NCBI GenBank assembly: GCA_002340095.1
Contig: DDKS01000046.1
Coordinates: 1-64,000, forward strand
Reading direction: 5' to 3'
DNA length: 64,000 nucleotides
Source: Betaproteobacteria bacterium UBA2592
GTDB lineage: Bacteria > Pseudomonadota > Gammaproteobacteria > Burkholderiales > Rhodocyclaceae
Of the stretch, positions 8,979 through 18,698 are shown piece after piece. The notes below the pieces were generated by a model. It ran no database searches. It was not told the DNA's origin and worked only from the letters and a program-made list of their open reading frames with translations. The position numbers were made by a program, and so were the translations under genes. Numbering within the stretch: position 1 is the stretch's first letter; every line of letters starts with the position of its first letter.

Positions 8979-9443
8979 TTACAAGAAGCGCATCAGGAAC
9001 TTGCGGCTCTGACGGTCCAGGGCTTGGCGGTCCCGGATCAGGTACTGGAGGCCATGATGGTCGGCGATGATCAGGGCGTTTGCGCCCAGGCGGCGGATGT
9101 CTTCCTCCCCCTTCAGCACCAGCCGGGTGGGGCCCCGGTCCGTGTCCACGTCCCAGGTGCTGGGGGTGGCAAAGCTGCTGACGTGCCGGATGGAGCGGAT
9201 TTCCGGCATGAACTCGCGTTCTTCGAGTTCTTCCCGGAGTAGGCGGGCCACGGGTTCCGGCAGGTCTTCCAGGCACTCGATCCAGAGCAGTTCGTGGCCT
9301 TCCGGACTCATCAGGGCCAGGCCCCGGTCCGGGGCGTTGATGGGGAAGGCGCGCACGGGCACCACGCCCGTGTGTCGCAGGCCGGCGGCATCGGTGAAAA
9401 CCAGCTGGCCGAAGGGATTGCGTTCCAGGTGATGGGCTTGCAT
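8979..9443 (-). CDS. DUF1854 protein associated with cyanophycin metabolism
   Basis: This 154-residue cytoplasmic protein matches the DUF1854 family that accompanies cyanophycin synthetase genes in proteobacteria. Typical features are the PVRAFPINAPDRGLALMSPEGHELLWI segment (shown by its order Pro-Val-Arg then GHELLWIE) and an HHGLQYLIRDRQALDRQSRKFL-type end. It lies 10 bp downstream of the ABC transporter gene in the same direction, so both are probably co-transcribed, divergently from the cphA genes. Its biochemical role is unknown. Confidence 0.85.
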   Translation of the reverse strand: MQAHHLERNPFGQLVFTDAAGLRHTGVVPVRAFPINAPDRGLALMSPEGHELLWIECLEDLPEPVARLLREELEEREFMPEIRSIRHVSSFATPSTWDVDTDRGPTRLVLKGEEDIRRLGANALIIADHHGLQYLIRDRQALDRQSRKFLMRFL

Positions 9444-9453
9444 GAGCGTCTCC

Positions 9454-11697
9454 TCAGGCTTCGGCGGGCACCGGGGCCGATACTACGCCCAGCACTTCGT
9501 CCAGCTGCTTGGTCTGGGCCTGGTAGAGGCGGTAGTAGTGGTCTTTTCGTGCCATCAGTTCGTCGTGGTTGCCGATTTCCACGATCTGGCCCCGGTCCAT
9601 CACCACCAGCCGGTCGGCCTTCCGCAGGGTGGAGAGGCGGTGGGCGATGGCGATGGTGGTGCGGCCCTTGATCAGGTTATCCAGGGCGGCCTGGATTTCC
9701 AGTTCGGTTTCCGTATCCACGGCGGAGGTGGCTTCGTCCATGATCAGGATCTTCGGATCGATCAGCAGCGCCCGGGCGATGGAGATGCGCTGGCGCTCGC
9801 CGCCGGAGAGGGCCTGGCCCCGTTCTCCCACCAGGGAATCGTAGCCATGCGGCAGGCGCAGGATGAATTCGTGGGCGTGGGCGGCCCGGGCGGCGGCGAC
9901 GATTTCCTCGCGGGTGGCGTCCGGCTTGCCGTAAGCGATGTTCTCGGCGATGGTGCCGAAGAACAGGAAGGGTTCCTGCAGCACCAGGCCGATGTGCTTG
10001 CGGTATTCGGCCACGGGCAGGCTGCGAACGTCGATGCCGTCGATGAAGATGCTGCCCTCGGTCACGTCGTAGAAGCGGCAGATCAGGTTCACCAGGGTGC
10101 TTTTGCCGGAGCCGGAGTGGCCCACCAGGCCGATCATCTCGCCGGGGCGGATGTCCAGGTCCACGCCCCGGAGCACCGTGCGGCTGCCGTAGCGGAAGCC
10201 GACGCGCTGGATGCTGATCCGGCCCTCCACCCGTTCCAGGTGCTGGGGCCGGGTGGGTTCGGGAACGCTGGAGACATGGTCGAGGATGTCGAAGATGCGC
10301 TTGGCGGCGGATGCGGCCTTCTGGGTGACCGAGACGATGCGGCTCATCGAATCGAGCCGGGTGTAGAAGCGGCCGATGTAGGCCAGGAAGGCGGCCAGCA
10401 CGCCGACGGTGATCTCGTCGTGGGCCACGAGCCAGATACCGAAGCCCCAGACGATCAGGAGGCCCACTTCGGTAAGTAGCGTGACCGTGGGGGAGAACAG
10501 GGACCACACGTAATTCACCCGGTCATTGACCGCGAGGTTGCGCCGGTTCGCTTCCCGGAAGCGGGCCGCCTCGCGCTTTTCCTGGGCGAAGGCCTTGACC
10601 ACCCGGATGCCCGGGATGGTATCGGCCAGGACGCTGGTGACGTCGGCCCAGACCCGGTCCACCTGCTCGAAACCGTGCCGCAGCTTGTCGCGCACGAAGT
10701 GGATCATCCAGGCAATGAAGGGCAGGGGCAGGAGCGTCACCAGGGCAAGCCAGGGATTGATGGAGATCAGGATGGCTGCGGTCATGGCGATCATCAGCAC
10801 GTCGGTGGCGAAATCCAGCAGGTGCAGGGACAGGAAAACACAGATCCGGTCCGACTCGCTGCCGATCCGGGCCATCAGGTCGCCGGTGCGCTTGCCGCCG
10901 AAATACTCCAGGGAGAGGCCCTGCAGGTGCTCATAGGTGGTGGTGCGCAGGTCGGCGCCGATGCGCTCCGAGACCAGGGCCAGGATGTAGGTCTTGGCCC
11001 AGCCCAGGCCCCAGGCCAGCAGTGCCGCTCCCAGCAGCCCTCCCAGGTAGAGGATCACCTTGCCGTGGTCGATGGCCTGACCGTTCTGGTAGGGGATCAA
11101 CACCTCGTCCATGAGCGGCATGGTCAGATAGGGGGGCACCAGGGTGAAGGCGGTGGCGGCCAGGGTCAGCAGGAAGCCGGCCAGCAGCCGTCCCTGGTAG
11201 GGTCTGGCGAAGCGCCAGAGGCGCAGCAGGGTCCAGGTGGAGGGGGGCTGCAACAGGGCCTTGGCGCAGGTGGGGCATTCTTCCTGGCCGGGCACCATGG
11301 GGGTATGGCAGCGTTCGCAAAGGATTTCTTCCTGAGCCTCGGGGGGGAGGCCGGTTTCCAGCTCACGGATGCGGGCGGTAAAGGCATCCATCAGGCGCCG
11401 GGCCTGCACGTCCTGCCCCAGGGTGTAGTGCCAGCGGGCCAGGCGCTGGTGGTGGTCCGTCAGTTCCAGCGTCACCACCCCGGCATGATCGCGGCGGCGC
11501 AGCTCCAGCCCCGGCTGGCAGGCCCATGTCTGCGTTTCTCCCCGGGCATTGCGGCTGACCAGGCGGCTGGGGGTGAGCAGCAGGATGCCGCAGGCGAAGT
11601 GGAGTTGCTCATCCAGATCGGTTTCCAGCCAGGCCAGGGGTTCTTCCCCGGAAGAAAGCAGGGATTCCAGATTGGAACGGGAGGGATCGATGGGCAT
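9454..11697 (-). CDS. ABC transporter, permease fused to ATPase, cyanophycin-associated
   Basis: A 747-residue half transporter. The first 160 residues are soluble and include a zinc-ribbon-like CERC...CPTC pair. Then come six membrane helices of the type 1 exporter fold and an ATPase domain with Walker A GHSGSGKST, signature LSGGERQ and Walker B ILIMDEATS. The soluble N-terminal extension is typical of the subgroup found next to cyanophycin genes, and the cargo is unknown. The start is uncertain: ATG at 11697, ATG at 11727 and TTG at 11736 are all in frame. It is divergent from cphA across about 200 bp. Confidence 0.88.
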   Translation of the reverse strand: MPIDPSRSNLESLLSSGEEPLAWLETDLDEQLHFACGILLLTPSRLVSRNARGETQTWACQPGLELRRRDHAGVVTLELTDHHQRLARWHYTLGQDVQARRLMDAFTARIRELETGLPPEAQEEILCERCHTPMVPGQEECPTCAKALLQPPSTWTLLRLWRFARPYQGRLLAGFLLTLAATAFTLVPPYLTMPLMDEVLIPYQNGQAIDHGKVILYLGGLLGAALLAWGLGWAKTYILALVSERIGADLRTTTYEHLQGLSLEYFGGKRTGDLMARIGSESDRICVFLSLHLLDFATDVLMIAMTAAILISINPWLALVTLLPLPFIAWMIHFVRDKLRHGFEQVDRVWADVTSVLADTIPGIRVVKAFAQEKREAARFREANRRNLAVNDRVNYVWSLFSPTVTLLTEVGLLIVWGFGIWLVAHDEITVGVLAAFLAYIGRFYTRLDSMSRIVSVTQKAASAAKRIFDILDHVSSVPEPTRPQHLERVEGRISIQRVGFRYGSRTVLRGVDLDIRPGEMIGLVGHSGSGKSTLVNLICRFYDVTEGSIFIDGIDVRSLPVAEYRKHIGLVLQEPFLFFGTIAENIAYGKPDATREEIVAAARAAHAHEFILRLPHGYDSLVGERGQALSGGERQRISIARALLIDPKILIMDEATSAVDTETELEIQAALDNLIKGRTTIAIAHRLSTLRKADRLVVMDRGQIVEIGNHDELMARKDHYYRLYQAQTKQLDEVLGVVSAPVPAEA

Positions 11698-11896
11698 GGG
11701 TGTGAGGTGAGCGGAAGAGGGCGGCATTATCCGCAAAATGCGGTTGCAGGGTTAACTGTCGTCGAAAGTTACGGTTGACCCGGAACGTGAAACAATCGGG
11801 AATATTTTCCAGGAAGGTAAACCGGGATGGGCGTGGCGCGTTTATCCGGGCACCGACCTGGTCGGGAACCCTGGACCTGCACAAACTCGAGACGAC

Positions 11897-14056
11897 ATGA
11901 CCCATAAGCGCATCGAATTCCGCCGCATTCAGTATCTGCGCGGCCCCAATATCTGGACCTATCGCCCGGTGCTGGAAGCCCTGGTGGATATTGGCGAGCT
12001 GGAGGATTTTCCCTCCAACAAAATTCCCGGTTTCTACGAACGCCTGTCCGCCTGGCTGCCTTCCCTGATCGAACACCGTTGCAGCTACGAGGAGCGGGGG
12101 GGGTTTCTGCGCCGGGTGCAGGAAGGCACCTGGCCCGGACATATTCTCGAACACGTCACCCTCGAGTTGCAGAATCTGGCCGGCATGCCCGGTGGCTTCG
12201 GCAAGGCCCGGGAAGTCTCCGAACGGGGCGTCTACAAGGTGGTGGTGCGGGCCTGGAACGAGCACGTCACCCGAGCCGCCCTGCAGCATGGACGCGACCT
12301 GGTGATGGCCGCCATCGAGGACAGGCCCTTTGACGTGGCGGCCTGCATCGAGCACCTCAAGGACCTGGTCGATACCCACTGCCTGGGACCCAGCACCGCC
12401 TGCATCGTGGATGCGGCCGATGATCGGGACATCCCAGCCATCCGCCTCACCGACGGCAATCTGGTGCAACTGGGCTACGGCTGCCGCCAGCGCCGCATCT
12501 GGACGGCGGAAACCGACCGTACCAGTGCCATTGCCGAAAGCATCTCCCGGGACAAGGACCTGACCAAGACCCTGCTCCAGTCCTGCGGCCTGCCGGTGCC
12601 CGAAGGGCAGCTGGTGGACAGCCCCGAGGCCGCCTGGGAAGCCGCCCAGGACATCGGCCTGCCGGTGGTGGTCAAGCCCGATGACGGCAACCACGGCCGA
12701 GGCGTTTTTCTCAACCTCAATACCCGGGACGAGGTGGAGGCCGCCTACCGGGTCGCCAGCGAAGAGGGCAGCAATGTCATTGTCGAGCGCTACATCCCCG
12801 GCATCGAGCACCGCCTGCTGGTGGTGGGCAGCAAGGTGGTGGCTGCGGCCCGGGGCGAGATCGCCCAGGTGGTGGGTGACGGCAAGCACACCATCCGCGA
12901 ACTGATCGACTTGCAGATCAATGCCGATCCACGCCGGGGCAGCAGCGAAGAGCACCCCCTCAACTTCATCGGCCTGGATTCCGCCGCCCTGCTGGAAATC
13001 CGGCGCCAGGGCTTTGCTCCCGAGGACGTGCCGGCGGAAGGCAAGGTGGTGGTGATCCAGCGGATTGGCAACCTGGCCATCGATTGCACCGACGAGGTCC
13101 ATCCCGACACGGCCCGCGCCGTGGTCCTGGCTGCCCGTGTCGTGGGGCTGGACATTGCCGGGGTGGATCTGGTGGCGCAGGACATTTCCAGGCCCCTGGA
13201 AGCCCAGGGGGGGGCCATTGTCGAGGTCAACGCCGGCCCCGGCCTGCTGATGCACCTCAAGCCGGCCGAGGGTAAGCCCCGGCCCGTGGGGCAGGCCATC
13301 GTCGAACTGCTGTTTCCGGATGGGGACAGTGGCCGCATCCCCGTGGTAGGCATCACCGGCGCCCGGGGCAAGACCGTGACGGCCCGGCTGCTGACCCATT
13401 TTCTCAACCTCACTGGCCAGTACATCGGCCTGGCCTGTAGCGACGGCATCTTCCTGAATCGCCGCCAGGTGGAAACCGGGGCCCAGACGGCCAAGGTCCA
13501 GTGGGAGGCGGCCCGCCGGGTGTTGATGAACCGCCAGGTCCAGGCCGCCGTGATCGAAAACGGTGCCGAGGCCATCCTGCAGGACGGCCTGGCCTATGAC
13601 CGCTGCCAGGTGGGTATCGTCCTCAACAGCGCTCCCATGGCTGATCTGAGCCGCCATTACATCGAGACGCCCGAGCAGATCTACAACGTGCTGCGCACCC
13701 AGGTGGACGTGGTGCTGGCCGGTGGCGCCGCCGTGCTCAACGCGGCCGATCCCCTGGTGGCCGACATGGCACGCCTCTCGGACGGGGAGGTGATCTTCTT
13801 CGCCCGGGACGGGGAACTCCCGGTGCTACGCGAACATTGTGTCCAGGGGGGCAGGGCGGTTTTCATCCGTGAGGGGCAACTGGTACTGGCCCAGGAGGGG
13901 CACGAAACTTCCTTCCTGGACATGGCCAGCCTGGTACTGCCTGTAGAGGACGGGATCACGGAAAGCCTGCTCGCCGCCGTGGCTGCCGCCTGGGCTCTGG
14001 GCCTGGGCACCGACGTGATCCGCGCCGGCCTGGAAACCTTTCCCGCCATTGCCTGA
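11897..14056 (+). CDS. short cyanophycin synthetase-like protein (CphA'/CphA2 type)
   Basis: This 719-residue protein shares the N-terminal and ATP-grasp domains of cyanophycin synthetase (RRIQYLRGPNIW; LGPSTACIVDAA; PVVVKPDDGNHGRGV; AGVDLVAQDI; IVEVNAGPGL). The Mur-ligase-like part has an altered P-loop, TGARGKTVT instead of TNGKTTT. It ends before the Mur C-terminal ligase domain that the next gene retains. Such truncated paralogues are known: cyanobacterial CphA2 condenses beta-aspartyl-arginine dipeptides, and betaproteobacteria carry a second cphA'. Which activity applies here cannot be read from sequence. Confidence 0.85.
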   Translation: MTHKRIEFRRIQYLRGPNIWTYRPVLEALVDIGELEDFPSNKIPGFYERLSAWLPSLIEHRCSYEERGGFLRRVQEGTWPGHILEHVTLELQNLAGMPGGFGKAREVSERGVYKVVVRAWNEHVTRAALQHGRDLVMAAIEDRPFDVAACIEHLKDLVDTHCLGPSTACIVDAADDRDIPAIRLTDGNLVQLGYGCRQRRIWTAETDRTSAIAESISRDKDLTKTLLQSCGLPVPEGQLVDSPEAAWEAAQDIGLPVVVKPDDGNHGRGVFLNLNTRDEVEAAYRVASEEGSNVIVERYIPGIEHRLLVVGSKVVAAARGEIAQVVGDGKHTIRELIDLQINADPRRGSSEEHPLNFIGLDSAALLEIRRQGFAPEDVPAEGKVVVIQRIGNLAIDCTDEVHPDTARAVVLAARVVGLDIAGVDLVAQDISRPLEAQGGAIVEVNAGPGLLMHLKPAEGKPRPVGQAIVELLFPDGDSGRIPVVGITGARGKTVTARLLTHFLNLTGQYIGLACSDGIFLNRRQVETGAQTAKVQWEAARRVLMNRQVQAAVIENGAEAILQDGLAYDRCQVGIVLNSAPMADLSRHYIETPEQIYNVLRTQVDVVLAGGAAVLNAADPLVADMARLSDGEVIFFARDGELPVLREHCVQGGRAVFIREGQLVLAQEGHETSFLDMASLVLPVEDGITESLLAAVAAAWALGLGTDVIRAGLETFPAIA

Positions 14057-14100
14057 TTCGCCAGACACTTAGAAAAAAGAAGATCCAGAGGATTCCCGTC

Positions 14101-16680
14101 ATGGAAATTTCCCGCATCCGCGCCCTGCGCGGTCCCAATCTGTGGAGCCGGCACACCTCCATCGAGGCCGTCGTCAGCTGCAACGAGGCTGAGCGCCAGC
14201 TAAGCCGCCACTTTCCCGAGTTCGAGACCCGCCTGCGGGCCCGCTTTCCCGAGATCGGCCTGGTTGCCCTGGCCGATACCGCCCAGGCTTTCTCCCTGGC
14301 CCATGCCCTGCAGCTTTCCGCCCTTGGCTTGCAGGTGAGCGCCGGCTGCCCGGTCACCTTCGGCCGCACCCAGCAGACGGTGGAGCCTGGCATCTACCAG
14401 GTGGTGGTGGAGTACACCGAAGAGGCGGTGGGGCGCCGCGCCATGGCCTTGGCCGAGGCCCTGTGCCGCGCCGCCCTGGATGACACCCCCTTCGACCTCG
14501 ACCAGGCGCTGGCCGAGCTGCGCGAGCTGGACGAGGACGAGCGCCTCGGGCCCAGCACCGGCTCCATCGTCGATGCCGCCCTTTCCCGCAATATTCCCTT
14601 CCGCCGTCTGACGACCGGCAGCCTCGTCCAGTTCGGCTGGGGCAGCCGTCAGCGCCGCATCCAGGCGGCTGAAATCGACTGCACCAGCGCCATCGCCGAA
14701 TCCATCGCCCAGGACAAGGAACTGACCAAGGACCTGCTGCGTGCTGCCGGCGTGCCCGTGCCCCTGGGCCGTACCGTCCAGGATGCCGAGGATGCCTGGG
14801 CCGCCGCCCAGGAAATCGGGGGGGCCGTGGTGGTCAAGCCCCAGGACGGCAACCAGGGCAAGGGGGTGGCAGTCAACCTCACGACCCGCGAGGAAGTCCT
14901 GGCTGCCTACGCCGTGGCGTCCGAGATCAGTTCCAAGGTGCTGGTGGAACGTTATCTGCCGGGCCAGGACTTCCGCCTGCTGGTGGTCGGCAACCAGATG
15001 GTGGCCGCCGCCCGGCGTGATCCGCCCCAGGTGATCGGCGACGGGGTGCACACCATTCGCCAGCTGGTGGAGCAGGTCAACAGCGACCCACGCCGCGGTG
15101 AGGGCCACGGCACGGCGCTCACCAAGATCCGCTTCGACGACATCGCCCTGGCCACCCTGGAAAAGCAAGGGTACAACGCCGAGAGCATCCCCCCCAAGGG
15201 TGCCCTGGTGGCCTTGCGCAACAACGCCAACCTTTCCACCGGCGGTACTGCTACCGACGTGACCGACGACGTACATCCCGAACTGGCCGCCCGGGCCGTG
15301 GATGCGGCCCAGATGGTGGGCCTCGACATCTGCGGCGTGGACGTGGTCTGCCAGACCGTGCTCAAACCGCTGGAAGAGCAGGGCGGCGGCATCGTCGAAG
15401 TGAATGCCGCACCCGGCCTGCGCATGCATCTGCAGCCGTCTTTCGGCCGCGGCAGGGCGGTGGGCGAGGCCATCATCTCCACCCTGTTCGGTGATGGGAG
15501 CAATGGCCGAATTCCCGTGGTGGCGGTGGCCGGCACCAACGGCAAGACCACCACCGTGCGCCTGATCGCCCACATGCTTACCGGCGACAACCTGCGTGTC
15601 GGCATGACTACCACCGACGGGGTCTACATCCATGGCCGGCGCATCGATACCGGCGACTGCAGCGGCCCCAGGAGCGCCCGCAATGTGCTCCTGCACCCGG
15701 AAGTCGATGCCGCCGTGCTGGAAACCGCCCGGGGCGGCGTGCTGCGCGAAGGGCTGGGGTTCGACCGCTGCAACGTGGCTGTGGTGACCAATATCGGCCA
15801 GGGCGACCACCTGGGTCTGGCCTTCATCAACAGTGTCGAGGATCTGGCCGTGGTCAAAAGGGTCATCGTCGAGAACGTGGCGCCGGACGGCATGGCCGTG
15901 CTGAACGCCGCCGACCCCGTGGTGGCGAAAATGGCCGAGCACTGCCCCGGTGCCGTCACCTATTTTGCCCAGGATCCCCATCATCCGGTGCTCTCAACCC
16001 ATCTGGCCCAGGGCAAGCGCGGCCTGTACGTGAGTGACGGCCACATCGTCTGCTTCGCCCAGGGCGAGGAGCAGCAGCGCTTCTCCCTGGCACGGGTGCC
16101 CCTCACCCGGGGTGGCAGCATTGGCTTCCAGGTGGATAACGTATTGGCTTCCGTGGGCGCCGCCTGGGCCCTGGGGCTGGACTGGCTCACCATCCGTCGC
16201 CAGTTGGCCAGTTTCGTCAGCGATGCCAGCACTGCGCCCGGTCGCTTCAACCTGTTCGACTACAAGGGGGCCACCCTGATCGCCGACTACGGCCACAACC
16301 CGGATGCCATTCAGGCCCTGGTCCAGGCCATCGAGACCATGCCCTCCCGGCGCCGGGTCGTGGTGATCAGCGGGGCTGGCGACCGGCGTGACGAGGACAT
16401 CCGTCAGCAGACCCAGATCCTTGGCGCCGCCTTCGACGACGTGATCCTTTACCAGGATCAGTGCCAGCGGGGTCGGGCCGACGGCGAGGTGCTGGCGCTG
16501 CTGCGCCAGGGGCTGGAAGGGGCGAGCCGCACCGCCTACGTGGAAGAAATCCGCGGCGAGTTCCTGGCCATCGACCGGGCCCTGGAACGACTCGAGACCG
16601 GTGATATCTGCCTGATCCTGGTGGACCAGGTGGAAGAGGCCCTGGCCCATATCCACCAGCGCGTGCAGCAGGCCGGATGA
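14101..16680 (+). CDS. cphA: cyanophycin synthetase CphA
   Basis: CphA builds the nitrogen store multi-L-arginyl-poly-L-aspartate without a ribosome. The 859-residue protein has an N-terminal domain, an ATP-grasp domain (about residues 215-470; PQDGNQGKGV, VVCQTVL, IVEVNAAPGLRMH) and a Mur-ligase domain. That last domain starts with the P-loop VAGTNGKTTTVRL near residue 478 and contains DYGHNPDAI in its C-terminal lobe. All expected motifs are intact. It follows the shorter paralogue by 44 bp and overlaps the acyltransferase gene by 4 bp (ATGA). Confidence 0.95.
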   Translation: MEISRIRALRGPNLWSRHTSIEAVVSCNEAERQLSRHFPEFETRLRARFPEIGLVALADTAQAFSLAHALQLSALGLQVSAGCPVTFGRTQQTVEPGIYQVVVEYTEEAVGRRAMALAEALCRAALDDTPFDLDQALAELRELDEDERLGPSTGSIVDAALSRNIPFRRLTTGSLVQFGWGSRQRRIQAAEIDCTSAIAESIAQDKELTKDLLRAAGVPVPLGRTVQDAEDAWAAAQEIGGAVVVKPQDGNQGKGVAVNLTTREEVLAAYAVASEISSKVLVERYLPGQDFRLLVVGNQMVAAARRDPPQVIGDGVHTIRQLVEQVNSDPRRGEGHGTALTKIRFDDIALATLEKQGYNAESIPPKGALVALRNNANLSTGGTATDVTDDVHPELAARAVDAAQMVGLDICGVDVVCQTVLKPLEEQGGGIVEVNAAPGLRMHLQPSFGRGRAVGEAIISTLFGDGSNGRIPVVAVAGTNGKTTTVRLIAHMLTGDNLRVGMTTTDGVYIHGRRIDTGDCSGPRSARNVLLHPEVDAAVLETARGGVLREGLGFDRCNVAVVTNIGQGDHLGLAFINSVEDLAVVKRVIVENVAPDGMAVLNAADPVVAKMAEHCPGAVTYFAQDPHHPVLSTHLAQGKRGLYVSDGHIVCFAQGEEQQRFSLARVPLTRGGSIGFQVDNVLASVGAAWALGLDWLTIRRQLASFVSDASTAPGRFNLFDYKGATLIADYGHNPDAIQALVQAIETMPSRRRVVVISGAGDRRDEDIRQQTQILGAAFDDVILYQDQCQRGRADGEVLALLRQGLEGASRTAYVEEIRGEFLAIDRALERLETGDICLILVDQVEEALAHIHQRVQQAG

Positions 16681-17738
16681 GTGGGGCAGGCCGGCGCCTG
16701 GCTTTCGTCGACCTGCTCAAGGCCGTCGCGGCCCAGCTGGTGGTGCTGCACCACCTGGCCTTCTACGGGCCACTTTCGGATTCAGCGGCGGCCCTGCTGC
16801 CGGGGTTGATCGAGTGGCTGTCCCAGCAGGCCCGTATCGCGGTGCAGGTATTCCTCGTGGTGGGCGGCTTCCTGGCGGCCCGCAGCCTCGCGCCGGAAGG
16901 GTGCTGGGTGCCGGATCGCCAGCTGTTGCCGGTTGTCTGGCAACGTTACCGGCGCCTGGCGGGGCCCTATGTGGTCGCCCTGCTGGTGGCCATCATGGGC
17001 TCGGCCCTGGCCAGCCGGTGGATGGTGCATGACTCCATCTCGGCGCCCCCGGGTCCAGGGCAGTTCCTGGCCCATGTGCTGCTGCTCCACGATCTGCTCG
17101 GCTACGAAGCCTTGTCCGCCGGAGTCTGGTATGTGGCCATCGATTTCCAGCTCTACTGCCTGCTCGCCCTGCTGCTCTGGCTCGGGGGACAGCGTCGCCT
17201 CGCCGGGCTGGATCTCGGCGTGGGGCTGGTGGTGCTGCTCCTGCTGGCCTCCCTGTTCCACTTCAACCTGGACAGGGGCTGGGACGTCTGGGCCTTGTAT
17301 TTCTTCGGCTCCTACGGCTTGGGGGCCCTGGCCTGGTGGAGCGCCCGGCCCGGGGGGTGCCACCGCCTGGGCGGTCTGATCCTGCTCCTGGCCTCTGTTG
17401 CCCTGGCCATGGAATTCCGCGACCGCATCGCGGTGGCCACCTTCACCGCCGCCAGCATCGCCCTGATCCAGTCTGGCAACCTGATGCCAGACTGGCAGGC
17501 CAGGCCGCTCGCCGCCTTCCTGTCCCGCATTTCCTACGGGGTTTTCCTCATCCATTTCCCCGTTTGCCTGGTGGTCAATGCCGCCTTCACCCGCTTCGTA
17601 CCCCTGACGCCGGAACTCGCCCTGCTGGGCATGGGGCTCGCCTGGGGCATGAGCATCCTGGCCGGGGCGGTATTTCACTACTGGGTGGAGCAGGGGGTCA
17701 CCGGCAAGGCCTGGTGGCGGCTGCGACCGGCCGGCTGA
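16677..17738 (+). CDS. acyltransferase family 3 membrane protein
   Basis: This 353-residue integral membrane protein has about ten hydrophobic helices and the acyltransferase-3 N-terminal signature: RLAFVDLLKAVAAQLVVLHH with the catalytic-type His, then AVQVFLVVGGFLAA. Family members transfer acetyl or other acyl groups to extracytoplasmic sugars or lipids. The 4-bp ATGA overlap with cphA implies co-translation, so it may act on cyanophycin-related material or simply share the promoter. The substrate is unknown. Confidence 0.82.
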   Translation: MSGAGRRLAFVDLLKAVAAQLVVLHHLAFYGPLSDSAAALLPGLIEWLSQQARIAVQVFLVVGGFLAARSLAPEGCWVPDRQLLPVVWQRYRRLAGPYVVALLVAIMGSALASRWMVHDSISAPPGPGQFLAHVLLLHDLLGYEALSAGVWYVAIDFQLYCLLALLLWLGGQRRLAGLDLGVGLVVLLLLASLFHFNLDRGWDVWALYFFGSYGLGALAWWSARPGGCHRLGGLILLLASVALAMEFRDRIAVATFTAASIALIQSGNLMPDWQARPLAAFLSRISYGVFLIHFPVCLVVNAAFTRFVPLTPELALLGMGLAWGMSILAGAVFHYWVEQGVTGKAWWRLRPAG

Positions 17739-17871
17739 ATTTCCGTGACGGTCGGCTTGTTGGCGTAATATGCTTCAGCCTCCCGGCGCCGGCCATCCAC
17801 GGGCCCGGCCACTTCAAACATAGCCTCGGGGCTCTCATCCAGGACCTGGGGAACCGTCAAGAGGGATTGCG

Positions 17872-18213
17872 ATGCGATTGTCCAGCCATGCCAGCCTGAT
17901 CCTGGCTACGCTGCTCTTTCTTTCCCCGGCCCATGCCGGGGAAGCGGTCGGGGATGACACGGTTGCGGCGGCTCCCGACAGCCAGTTTCTGGAAAGGGAA
18001 CTGCAATCCCTGGACTGGGAGCAGTTCCGTCATGTGATTCATGCCGTGCCGAGGTTGCGGGCCGAGGTGGATGCTTATGGTCCCCTGGGTTGGCAATACG
18101 TGGAGCGTCATTACCGCAGCTATCGCTGGAGCCGTTCCATCCGGAAGCTCGACGAGGCCCAGCGGCGGGAACTGGCGGCCTTGATCGCCCGTGCCAGGAC
18201 CGGGGCCAACTGA
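17872..18213 (+). CDS. exported small protein, unknown function
   Basis: A 113-residue protein with a clear signal peptide (MRLSSHASLILATLLFLSPAHA, cleavage after about residue 22). The mature part is charged and helical, with a WQYVERHYRSYRW motif and a leucine- and arginine-rich end. An AAGAGGG-like site precedes the ATG. It sits between the acyltransferase gene and the S4-domain gene, 14 bp upstream of the latter. No family is recognised. Confidence 0.65.
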   Translation: MRLSSHASLILATLLFLSPAHAGEAVGDDTVAAAPDSQFLERELQSLDWEQFRHVIHAVPRLRAEVDAYGPLGWQYVERHYRSYRWSRSIRKLDEAQRRELAALIARARTGAN

Positions 18214-18227
18214 GGGGGAGTCGTTCC

Positions 18228-18596
18228 ATGCGTCTCGACAAGTGGCTCTGGGTCGCCCGCTTCTTCAAGACCCGTAGCCTGGCCAGCGCGGCGGTGGAGG
18301 GCGGCAAGGTGCGCCTCAATGGCCTGGCCGTAAAGCCAGCCAGGGAGGTGAAGCTGGGGGATGAACTGCAGATTCGTGCCGGAGAACAGGTCTGGACCGT
18401 GGTGGTCGAGGGACTCCATGAACAGCGCCGGCCGGCGCCCGAAGCCCGCCTGCTGTACCGGGAGACTCCGGAGAGCCGGCAGGAACGAAAGCGGCAAGCC
18501 GAATTGCGCCGACTGTCACCTGTTCCTGGGGCCGACCACAAGGGCCGCCCCACCAAGCGGGACCGGCGCCAGCTCAACGTTTTCCGGGGAGGCTGA
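18228..18596 (+). CDS. hslR: RNA-binding S4-domain protein, Hsp15 family
   Basis: The 122-residue protein begins MRLDKWLWVARFFKTRSLA, the S4 domain that in Hsp15 binds free 50S subunits carrying nascent chains after heat shock. The S4 motif covers about residues 1-65 (GKVRLNGLAVKPAREVKLGD), and the basic C-terminal tail (RQERKRQAELRR, TKRDRRQL) is typical. GGGGGAG at about 18213-18219 supports the ATG at 18228 over in-frame upstream codons. Confidence 0.88.
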   Translation: MRLDKWLWVARFFKTRSLASAAVEGGKVRLNGLAVKPAREVKLGDELQIRAGEQVWTVVVEGLHEQRRPAPEARLLYRETPESRQERKRQAELRRLSPVPGADHKGRPTKRDRRQLNVFRGG

Positions 18597-18698
18597 AGGC
18601 CGCTCGCGCCGCTGCCCAACTTCCTTCTGATGGTCGGTGCAGTCGCTGATATCGGTGATGCCCTGCACAGCTATGCGCGGACGACCGCCCCGGTTTTG

